This document shows positions 9,216 through 17,749 of a DNA stretch of 17,749 nt, piece by piece. Location: positions 1-17,749 of the forward strand of contig WTXD01000208.1 in the NCBI GenBank assembly GCA_022496205.1. Direction: 5' to 3'. Made by a program: the position numbers and the translations under genes. Below the pieces are notes generated by a model, which worked only from the letters and a program-made list of their open reading frames with translations, had not been told where the DNA came from and made no database searches. The stretch comes from Gloeopeniophorella convolvens (lineage: Eukaryota > Basidiomycota > Agaricomycetes > Russulales). Within the stretch, counting starts at the first letter, position 1. Each line of letters begins with the position of its first letter.

Positions 9216-9940
9216 CTTTCCTTTGCCAGCGACATCTACAAAGGGACACCCGTGGCCATTTGACGAGCAGGAACGTTGGCGTGGTTATGGAGGGTTATGG
9301 TTGCCTCTATTTTTCCTTGCCCGTGCTCAGGTTGAGGCCGCGTCTCGCTCATTTCCCCATGTGTTAGGAGCGCCTTTCCCTTGGGCTGGGACCTCCTTAT
9401 CCCACGTGTTGAAGTGGAGCATCGAAGCCGATTCTCTGAAAACTTCGGCGGCTTGCGGTTCCCCCTGCAGGAAAACACCTTGCCGCCCTCGCGCCACTTC
9501 ATCGCACCTTGCTCAGTTCCATCATATCCTTAGACTGGCGGGGTTGCTCACGCTCAAGGCGAGCACATCGCATAATCGTCTACAAGGTCGTCCGTGTACG
9601 CTTTGAACAGATCACTAATTCTCCAAGTTGCACATCGGCCGTAGTGTATGATAGCATTGATGCAGACGAAAGCGGCAATAGCTTCCTCGCGATTATTCAA
9701 ATACACTCAGGGCCTGCTTGTTGACGATGACATTGTGCCACTATCGCAGTGACGTCTATCCCCTCGTCAGCCTATCACAGTGCTGGTTCTAAAGCCCCCC
9801 ATGTTCCCTTCGTTACCAACATGCTGTCCGCACGCCTCTTATAGCCCGCAAATCTCCCGGGGCGCTGTCTTTTCGACCCCCCACCTTCCCACCATTGCTG
9901 TCCTGCAGTGCTCTTAGCACTTGGTATATCCTCTGGTCTG
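9216..9940. other. Intergenic stretch upstream of the cupredoxin-like gene
   Basis: The longest frame (9223-9606, plus) has no recognisable domain, is overlapped by an antisense frame of similar length and has no splice support, so it is not annotated. A possible TATA element, CTTATAGCC, lies at 9838-9846, about 100 bp upstream of the ATG at 9943. It may be the core promoter of the following gene. Confidence 0.4.
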
Positions 9941-9942
9941 AA

Positions 9943-10771
9943 ATGCTCGCACTCGCATTATTCGTAAGCATCAACTGAGTTTCACTGTGTTGACATGATC
10001 TGACGCGGTCCTTGCATGTAGGCATTGGTCTGCGCCTGTTCGGTAGCATCCAAGACCATCGTGATCACGGTTGGTGGGAATACCACGGGGGACGGCACAA
10101 CCACCTTTGTTCCTCAAAGGGTTGACGCGAAGCTTGGGGACGTTGTCCTTTTCAACTGTAAGCTGCCCTCTATCTACGTTCAACGGGTGTATCTGACATT
10201 TAGGGCGGCGCAGTCACACAAGGGAACCACACTGCGACCCAGTCCACGTTCAACAGCCCCTGCATACCAGCCCACGAGACGGACATCACTATCAATGGCT
10301 TCGACTCGGGGTTCCGCAACACGACCCCCGGGACCGCTGGCACCATCCTCACCGTCCCGCTGCTCGTGCAGAACGCGAATCAGACCTTCTGGTTCTTTGA
10401 CTTCAACACGTGTGGAGAGGGCGGCGTCGGTGTTATCAACAGCAACGAGTCGTCGACCGAGACTCTCGCTGGTTTCGTTGTGCGTGTTTCCATTTCGATT
10501 TCCTGCCGCCTTCTCCCCGCGCCTTCTTTTTCGCACCTTCGCCTGTCGTGTGGCGGAAATGAAGACTGATTCCATATGTCCGCAGCGCAACGCGATCCGC
10601 CTCAATGGCACGGATACTTCCGACACGAATACGAACAGCAGCAGCTCGGCGTCTCCCACATCCTCGTCGACTTCCCCCTCGACCACGCCGAGCAAGTCTG
10701 CTGCCGAACGCAACGTGATGCTCGGAGCTGTCGGCGCGATTCCGTTGTTTGTTGCGGGCCTATTTATCTAG
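9943..10771 (+). CDS. Secreted GPI-anchored cupredoxin-like (plastocyanin-fold) protein
   Basis: Exons are 9943-9963, 10022-10157, 10214-10479 and 10586-10771, giving 202 residues. The introns are 58, 56 and 106 bp. The tiny first exon completes a clear signal peptide (MLALALFALVCACSVAS). The second intron ends at GCAG (10213), which restores the family motif FNFTQGNHTATQSTF; the earlier AG at 10203 breaks the frame. Residues 19 to about 145 form a cupredoxin-type beta domain as in fungal extracellular serine-rich proteins, with Cys69 and Cys119 placed for the usual disulphide. The Ser/Thr-rich stretch 150-180 is a likely O-glycosylated stalk. The end, SAAERN followed by a hydrophobic tail, fits a GPI attachment signal. 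His58 matches the first copper ligand, but the ligand-loop positions usually held by Cys, His and Met read Asp115, Thr118 and Gly123, so type-1 copper binding looks unlikely. It probably acts on the cell surface or wall. Confidence 0.85.
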
Positions 10772-11856
10772 AGGGTTCCAGTTGACGTTCACGAACGATG
10801 CACGAACGCTTATACGTGACTCCATTTATTTCTGGCAAAGTCTACTTCAAGTAGCGTTGAGTCATTATTCGCTATGCTTTGTTTATACACTACCGTGTCC
10901 AGACGCCCCCTGACGGTACACACACCTCCTACAACAGCTTGGCACTTTCACGGTCTCGAGGTATATCACGTACGCCTCGCTCTAACCTCCTTCGACCGCT
11001 CCTTGCTGCCCTGTGCGTAGGACCTATATCGGGTTTATGCATGTGGCGTACACGTTTGTTAGCTACTGTTCTATATACCCCCGGCACGCCTCATGGTCAC
11101 ACCATGCTTTTGTGCCCAGGCCGTTCTGTGATGCTCGGTCTAGCTTCGAGATCTGCACGAGCGAATGCTGGCGAAGGTGTGAAGTTGATATACCAGTCAG
11201 GGAATTCCGCGGGGCATTCATGAGGTAGATCGGCTGCGGATCGGAACCATCGGTCGGTCAAGCGCTCTTGCGCCTGGTCGCGGTGCGGTTTCGATCATTC
11301 AAGAGGGGGTCTCGAGGCGTCCTGCGGTCAGCGGATGTGACCAGGATGTGGGGCGGCCTCGCACGTCTGAGTCTCACTTCGCGCACCACGCACGTCCCGC
11401 CACAATCGGAATGGAATCACTGAACGGAGCCTGTAAATACAGGACGACTGTCTTCTGGGATCGTGATAACGCCAGAAACGGAGACTAACCCGTAAGTACT
11501 ATCGTGACAAACGGTAGAACTTATAAATGACATGAGACCGTAGCAGCGATACTAGCAGAAACATCTTAACCAATAGTCTCTTCATATCCTAGCGCTAGAT
11601 CGGTGGCTCCGCGCGCGTGCAGAATGGGACGTGCTATGTGAAAGTCGGAAGGGTCGCGGACATGAAGTGATGTCGCCCGCTCAGTCTCGCCTGCCCGCAC
11701 CAGGCGCTGGGGCCGGGGGAGAGTCGGCGGGGGAGAGGCTGCACCCGAAGCGTGAGCGGTGGCAACGGGAAGAGGGAAGGTGGGTTGCCGGGGGCGTTGG
11801 GGTGGCCCGGCCGCCGAGGGCTCTGGAAAGAGCCAGGGGGTACCAATGGCTGCGAT
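10772..11856. other. Intergenic stretch, no gene seen
   Basis: This holds the 3' flanks of the cupredoxin-like gene (plus) and the DUF6535 gene (minus), which converge here. Short frames at 10879-11228 and 11631-11918 lack recognisable motifs and overlap antisense frames. No repeat or RNA gene was recognised. Confidence 0.5.
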
Positions 11857-12275
11857 TCATTTGGGGAACTCCGGTGTCGGGGTTCTGTGGCACGCTTCCA
11901 TTCGGAACAGGCAGCCACTGTTCGTCGTCTCCTGGGTCAGGGTGCGCGCTGTATCCGCTGATAGTGCCTTGGGCGGAGGTCCTCCTAGGGTCTGATACAC
12001 ATCGGGATCGGGGAAAGGAGGAGAGGTTTGGGTCCAGCCGACGAACTCCTGGAGGTCGGATGGCAAATCAGATACTCGCCAATTACGGAGGAGTTCCCGC
12101 AAAACGATTTTCAACTCTTCCCGAGGCGAATTGCCCATCCAGGAGCGGAACGATCTGGTCAACGAGAGTTCTTCTCGAGCGCGATCAGCAAGGGCATGGA
12201 TTTAGAGAAGAGTTTGGTAGCCAGGACCAGTTCGGTGCTCCTCTGTTTCGGCGGTAGGCATTCGAAGGCGCGAAA
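11857..12275 (-). pseudogene. Frameshifted 3' remnant of the DUF6535 gene
   Basis: Beyond residue 511 of the upstream gene the coding character jumps to other frames. From about 12273 down to 12156 a second frame reads protein-like (key words FECLPPK, ELVLATKLFSKSMP). From about 12190 down to the stop at 11857-11859 a third frame takes over (FRSWMGNSPREELK, LRELLRNW, LQEFVGW). Two single-base losses, near 12273-12275 (a TTT run) and near 12188-12193 (a TT run), would explain both jumps. The result would be about 110 extra C-terminal residues. An alternative is sequencing error in short T/A runs. An intron does not repair either jump with the splice sites I could find. Confidence 0.5.
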
Positions 12276-14015
12276 TCTTCGCCAAGTTGGCACCGGAGGA
12301 GCTCCAGCTCGTCCGCTTTAGCGCCGGTCCAAACATTATGGATCCGCATCGCGGCGACCATAGCTTGGACGAAATGCGCCCGAAGAGCGACGTGAGGGCT
12401 AGAAACTGCGTAGTCCTTCGCTGACTTCTGCGCCAGTGACCAGGTCTCCGTGGACAGCGGGGCCCAGGGATCCTCCGCGCCTTTGGTCCATCGGGCCCAC
12501 ATCGCCTCGAAGTGACGCTCCGCAGCCTTGGGAAGGCACCAGATGGCCCCGATGCATGCGTCGATGCGGCGCTTGTGAAGAGGTTTGGAAAGGAAGCCGC
12601 TCGAGCAGGTCGTGAGCAGCCTGTCGATTACCGGGACGACTGATGCCTCCAATTCTTGCTTGAAATCCGCTCCCGGCGTGTTCTTGTCGACGTCTCGAGT
12701 CTCCCAGCCCTCCTTGCATTCTTTGGTTTCATTTTGAAAGAGGTCGGGAAGGCCATCGAGGAACCGCTCGTAGTCGTCATCGCGGTCCATGTGAGTCAAG
12801 GTCCACTTCAGCGCACGGAGGTCGATATCTCGGGGAAGTGCATAGGCAGCGTCTTCAAAGGCGCGACGCATGCCCTGTTTGACGACCTTCACGAAATCCT
12901 GGCCGTTTGCCGTGCGAGGAGCGATCCATGCGAAGGCGAGACGTGTCAACTTTTTGAGGAACCAGAAGAATGGCGTGAGCTGCGTGGCGTACGGCGCGTC
13001 GTGCCAAAACACCCCAATGAAGGTGAGTAGGGAGTACCATAGGATAGCAGCCGCGATGGCCACCAGCAGTACTTGGGAGATGGTTTCATTGATAGGGAGG
13101 AAGAATTCGAGCAGCCCGACGTAGAAGAACAGCATTCCGGCGTGCATGAGGAGCGGGATGAGCTCAAGGCTGACCTCGAAGTAGAACTTCTTGACACCCT
13201 CGGCAAAGTACGAGCGAATGCGCGCGCGTTTTGCCAGAGGGTATGGCCTGTCCTTGTATCTCATATATTTGAGGCTCCATTGTTGCCGAATCGTCACCAA
13301 CAGGGCGCAGTATAGGTTCAAGGAGACGCTGAGGAGCCAAAGGATGTTCACCCGCACGGCAGAATTGGTAGGCTTGAAGCCGGATTCAACCTCTTGAGCG
13401 GTCAACGGGTCGACTGAGGACCCTCCATTTGACAGCGCGGACAGCTGTTGGGACATTCGGGTAAGAAGAGCGTTTGTCGTGTTGGCCGGGTTGGGTTGCA
13501 GATTCTGGACACCGGCAATGACGAAGGCGGTCACTACAGCAGAGAAGAGACCAGTCTAACACGTTTACTAGGTGTCAGACGCACGACGTGATCTGTGCAT
13601 GGTCGTACTCACAAACACTAATATGCCGTCCCCGTCGTCGTTCCACATCTCACATTGTTCCTTATCGTATTTCACAGCTCGAGAGAGATACATCCCCCAT
13701 ATCTTGGACGATGGATCCTTGTTCGGTGTCTAGTCAGTGTGGGCATTGCGCCTGAGTCACGAGGCAACCAACCTGTGCTATGGAACGCCAGTGTAAGAGA
13801 CAGGTGAAACCAGAAAGCCCGCAGCACTTACTAGGGATAGCGCCACTACTCCTTTGCCCTGGGGCCCCGGTAGGTTGTGACGGCGAGTTAAAAGAATAAC
13901 TTATGGTGGGCCCAGCCTCTTCCGTGTCTCCAAATGCAGTTTCTGCCAAAACAGAGTCACGATATGTTTCTCGGCAGTACCTCCAGGTTAGTTACGAACC
14001 TGATGATGATTTCAT
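12185..14015 (-). CDS. DUF6535-domain multi-pass membrane protein
   Basis: Exons are 14015-14000, 13942-13832, 13773-13777 (a 5-nt micro-exon), 13729-13613 and 13555-12185, giving 539 residues. The introns are 57, 54, 43 and 57 bp. The DUF6535 hallmark spans residues 50-100: a W-x-x-Y stretch (IWGMYLSRAVKYDKE), then WNDDGDGILVF and GLFSAVVTAFVI as the first membrane helix. Further helices lie at about 153-172, 211-236 and 243-267. The rest is cytosolic-looking and acidic. The family is large and nearly restricted to mushroom-forming fungi, and its function is unknown. The frame requires the micro-exon, because direct splicing from 13832 to 13729 would shift it into an early stop. The last 28 residues (after QLGEDF) look out of frame, and the annotated TGA at 12185 is probably not the ancestral end (see the remnant at 11857-12275). 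Confidence 0.82.
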
Positions 14016-15917
14016 CCCCTCTTCGTCACTTTTTCTGAACCTCCTGTCGAAGAGCATGGTACTCGACCGATAGATGTGAGACGAGGCGTGATTGGCGCAG
14101 ATGTAGGAAAAATGAGAATAGCCCCGGCTGGGTCGACAGATACAGGATGGACGCTCTGATTTAAGGTCAACAGGGACTGTCTGTCGTACGGAGTTTGAAC
14201 GAGCGCATCACTCACATCCACGAACCTCGCGAGGTGTTCGACATGAGGCCACCGCACGACCATCTGTTCACGGGAGCTAGCCTGAAGGGTGCCCGTCTTG
14301 AGCCCCCATGTGTCTAAGGTGGGTCTACCCCTTTCTGCGGAACTCCGCATAGGTGTATCAGGAAAAGAGCGGTCAGTGATAGATCTCGTTGAGCCACATC
14401 TAAGCCTTCGGAAGTAGGGCGCAGAGGAAGGGCGCAGAGCCGAAATGGTGGAAATTGGTACCGGCAGTGCGTCCAGCGAGGGTAGCGTTTCTCATGAGCA
14501 CAACACGCGGAGCGCTGGTCGTAGGTGTAAGGGCTCTCAGGCCGTTTGCGATCGAATTTGCGCCAGCCTCTGATCAGTATGAATCAGGGAGAAGAAAATA
14601 TCAGGCATGAGGCAGAGCTCACAGAATTCGAAAACTCCACGCAGCACCTCCCAAAGGCCCCAAACCGCCGCGGACCCCTTCCGCGCGTCGCGCGTCATCG
14701 CACACCATGTCATCGGAAGCACTACTGCTTCTCTCATACAACAACACCGGTTCGGACACGAGTCTATCGTCCGGCGAGCCTTTACACTGACACACGACGT
14801 GAACAAGACGGGCGCATATGAGTGTCTCCCATCTTCTGTCACAGTGAAGATCATCAGGGAGGCCTATCGGATGGATGAGAGGCTTACATTGAGCGAGGTT
14901 GATGAGTGCGCATTGTGATGATACTGGATCGAGTCGCTGCCTAGTCGTAGGAATGCAACGAATGAGAGGGTATGAAATGATAGAACGTTCTATGAATGTC
15001 ACGACCGCAAGACAGCAAGGCCCATCCGCAGCTCGTCATCGGAGAATGGCCCAGGCCAGCAGCAGGACGTAACCGATTACATACTGTCGTCGAACCGAAG
15101 TGCTTGCATAGGAAAGGTTCGGCGTTCGCTGACTGTACTGAGGTTCGCGGAAGTTGCAGCTGATCCTGCATCCGATTGCATTTCACCTACCATGATGCCG
15201 TAGTCACTGTGATTTCATTGCAAATCGACTTCGGCCTGACACATGGAGACTGAAAAGGTTGATCACGAATGGCCGGTTGTAGCGCGCCCTTGATGACGGG
15301 GGTACGTCCCAAGAAAGTGGATATTTCTGGGGTAGGCACGGAGTTGCCACCGTACCTGCAAGCCTTCCCGGGAGGGAGTAATAATCAGTATGAGAACCTT
15401 ATTGTTGAACATACACAAAGTCAGGATGGAATCAACGTTGTGATTGAGTGGACATTTTAGAGGCCAAGATGAACATAAGGCTCTGAGTTGGCGTTGCGAA
15501 GCCGCAGCGCAGTGAGGGCTGCTGGCAATTTCTGGCCTGGTGGTTTTTTGCCTGTGCTCGCGAGCGTGGGATATAGTCGCCATATGCAGTATACGCACCT
15601 CAAGCGGCGGTTGCCGCCCTGTTGCCGCCGCGACCGCTGTTGCTCTGCGACCGAGCTTGTTGCTTGTGCTCGAGCTTGCACTGAGCTCAGTGCGGTGTGC
15701 AACGGGTCTCTATTGCATAAGCCCTCGGAACCTCCTGATAGACCTCGGAACAGCATTCCAATCTCATGCGCTTGGACGACGAATTCACAATGTTCCCGAA
15801 TCTGTATACCACACGCAGCTCAAGCGCTCACATACAGTGGTCCGCCACAACGTTGCGTCCTGCAAGCGCCCTTGAAGCGTGTACGCCCGGTGTGGTTCCT
15901 CCCCACCTCACACCAAG
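14016..15917. other. Long stretch without a convincing gene
   Basis: This separates the divergently transcribed DUF6535 (minus) and BTB (plus) genes, so it should hold both promoters. Frames at 14607-14918 and 15269-15460 (plus) and 14350-14012 and 15002-14619 (minus) are open, but none has a recognisable domain or splice support. I see no transposon ends, tRNA or strong tandem repeat here. A small exon-rich gene could be missed. Confidence 0.45.
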
Positions 15918-17749
15918 ATGTCCCACTACACCTTCTCTCCAAGTGTCTCTGTAGATTTGCATCCCCGCGCCCCGTCTCCCGCACCCTCCCTTACTCCCTC
16001 TGTGGTCTCCATCGACTCCATCCTCCTCGATGAATACGTTCTGACCCCCGGGTCCCCCATCGACCGCCCCAAACTCCAGCCTCTCGTCTATGAGCCTGTC
16101 AACCTTCCCGACCGCCTGAAAAGCCCCTCTGATAATGACTCCCCTGCATTGTCTCCGGTGGAGGACGCAGTGTCCATGCGTCATGGGATGTATTTCTTCG
16201 AAGATGGCAATGTCACATTCCTCGTACGCCTTTCTACGCCCTGCGCCTCTTGACTGCTTAACCAATAGACCGCCGCGCTACTGCACCAGGTGGATAACGT
16301 GCTGTACTGCGTCCACAGGTACTTCTTCGCGCGCGATTCGACCTACTTCGCTGCGCGACTGGTGCGCCTGGGCGCCCGCGAGCATGAGGCACTGGGCACC
16401 ACCATCTCACTGGGAGGCGTCAAGCGTGGAGATTTCGAGGCGTTCCTGTCGATTCTGTACCCTGCGTACGTCATGCATCAACTCCGAGGGTATTCGGACT
16501 GATCGCGCATTCATATCGCTGTAGCGAGTTCGACGAGCACGACCACTCGTATGAACAGTGGAAGGGCGTGCTCCACCTGTCCACCCTCTGGGGCTTCGCC
16601 TCCATCCGCAGGCTCGCGCTTGTGTATCTCAAGCCTCCGACTCCATTCGACCAGCTCCTGCTCGGGCGGGCCTATTCCGTCGAGCACTACATCGTCCCCG
16701 CCTTATCTTCGCTCTGCGAGCGGCCGGAACCTCTCACGCTTGGCGAGGTCCGGCAGATGAGTCCCGAGGATGTCGTGCTCGTCACTACTGTGCGCGAGAG
16801 CATCCGTGGGGCGGTGCTGGAGGTCTTACCGTCAGACATTCCGACCTGCGTGCAGGTGGCACTTTCGCACCTTTGCGGACCTCACGCGGATGACAAAGCT
16901 CTTTTCCACTCTCTGAAAGCGACGGGAAACTGCGTATCTGCAGCGAAAACCGACCCTGATGTACAGGTGAAGACAGTGGGGCCTACGCTCAAGGGCTCCG
17001 AACAATATATCGAGGCGGGCGCCCCAAGTGACGGAAGCCAGGTTACATCTGAAGCCGAAGTGAGGGATGAAGTTGTGGCCGACCCGGAGTCCAAAGTTCA
17101 GGGTTTCTCCGGTGGCTATGCAGGAGCAGTTATCCGCGCCGAGGCAGATGCTGAAATTGATATCACCAAAGAAGCCAAGGCAAATGCTGAGGCTGCGCGT
17201 GCGGAAGCAGAGACCACGAGGAGAATTCAAGTTGCGGCCGAAGCTGAGGCGAATGCTGAGTCAGAGACCAAAGCCGCTGCAGCGACGGCCAAAGCAGAGA
17301 GGCTTGCAGCTGAAGTGAAGGCGGAGGAGGTTGCCAGTGAGCGCAAGAAGGATCTGGCACGCGCGGCGGCCGAAGAAGGGGAGACGCGTATGATTGGAGC
17401 GGAACAGCGCGGACGAGAGGCCGAGGAGCAGGACGGGGTGGGGAAGGCTGCAACGGCGCTGACCTACGGAACGGCCACCGCCCCAGGAAACCCAACTCGG
17501 GTGTCAGACGGTGGCTGGTTCAACAAGATAGTATCCTCAATAGCAATTGCGCACACGATAAGCGGGACCCCTCAGTCTGACCAGTTCCCGGCAAACGGAA
17601 ACCCAAGTCCAGACGGGGGTGCAGATTTACAGGCCGAATGTCAGCGTACACAGACAAACCATACTCTTTCCCAACCTCCACCCGCTGCGACGACGAATGT
17701 TCAGACTGTTGGTAGTCCTGACCAACGCGCGTCGGCCCCAGCAGCCTCA
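15918..17749 (+). CDS. BTB/POZ-domain protein with Ala/Glu-rich coiled-coil tail (3' end outside window)
   Basis: Exons are 15918-16223, 16290-16465 and 16525 to the window edge; 569 residues are present with no stop. The ATG is in good context (CCAAGATGTC). The first intron ends at CAG (16289), chosen because it gives VTFLVDNVLYCVHRYFF, the classic start of agaricomycete BTB domains. The nearer AG at 16268 would insert extra residues. Order: a Ser/Pro-rich N-terminus (1-88); the BTB domain (about 90-165, with YFFEDGN, HRYFFARDS and DFEAFLSILYP); then a BACK-like helical region (about 170-270, with LALVYL and SLCERPEPLTLGEVR). Next comes a linker, an Ala/Glu/Lys-rich predicted coiled coil (about 357-453) and a polar Pro/Ser/Gln-rich tail. 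BTB domains mediate dimerisation and often recruit Cul3 ubiquitin ligases. The fungal members are numerous and mostly uncharacterised, so a role in protein assembly or turnover is only an inference. Confidence 0.85.

Noticed and set aside
10180..10713. 177-codon minus-strand frame
   Set aside because: It is antisense to the exons of the cupredoxin-like gene and spans its 106-bp intron.
11631..12257. 208-codon plus-strand frame
   Set aside because: It is Gly/Arg-rich and lies antisense to the 3' part of the DUF6535 gene, where the minus strand carries the more protein-like sequence.
14607..14918. 103-codon plus-strand frame with a fairly protein-like C-terminal half
   Set aside because: No recognised domain, no splice support, and a longer antisense frame covers the same bases. 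Transcript data could revive it.

Overview
The window looks like nuclear DNA of a mushroom-forming basidiomycete (Agaricomycetes). The reasons are many short introns (about 43-106 bp) with GT...CTGAC/CTGAT...AG signals, and gene families typical of these fungi: a DUF6535 membrane protein, a BTB/POZ protein, a fruit-body lectin of the Agaricus bisporus type, and a GPI-anchored cupredoxin-like surface protein. Most genes are interrupted by introns, so the exon models were built by hand from splice signals, reading frame and comparison between copies. The order cannot be fixed from sequence alone.

Left half (1-8750): three paralogous minus-strand genes encode an uncharacterised multi-pass membrane protein: copy A (1-966, cut by the window edge), copy B (4946-5898) and copy C (7519-8587). 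A and B sit in a segmental duplication of about 2.4 kb that carries the gene plus its long 5' flank (1-3301 and 4971-7415). Copy C is more diverged and shares only the gene and a short upstream block. Unit A was later hit by an 870-bp element (1906-2775) with a perfect 15-bp terminal inverted repeat and an 8-bp target-site duplication. Unit B preserves the empty site. Between units A and B lies a fruit-body lectin gene (3473-3859, minus) whose frame is cut by a nonsense codon 16 codons before the family's normal end.

Right half (8750-17749): after an intergenic stretch with a small GC-rich repeat block comes a plus-strand four-exon gene for a secreted, GPI-anchored cupredoxin-like protein (9943-10771). 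It has lost most type-1 copper ligands. Next is a minus-strand DUF6535 membrane protein gene (12185-14015). It appears to need a 5-nt micro-exon, and its 3' end looks broken by two single-base frameshifts (remnant down to 11857). Then, after 1.9 kb without a convincing gene, comes a plus-strand BTB/POZ gene (15918 to beyond 17749) with a long Ala/Glu-rich coiled-coil tail.

Nothing suggests an operon or one shared pathway. The common theme is turnover: duplication, transposon insertion, start-codon loss, compensating indels, a nonsense codon and frameshifts. That fits a fast-evolving accessory region of a fungal chromosome. No rRNA gene, intact tRNA, CRISPR array, transposase or LTR was found.
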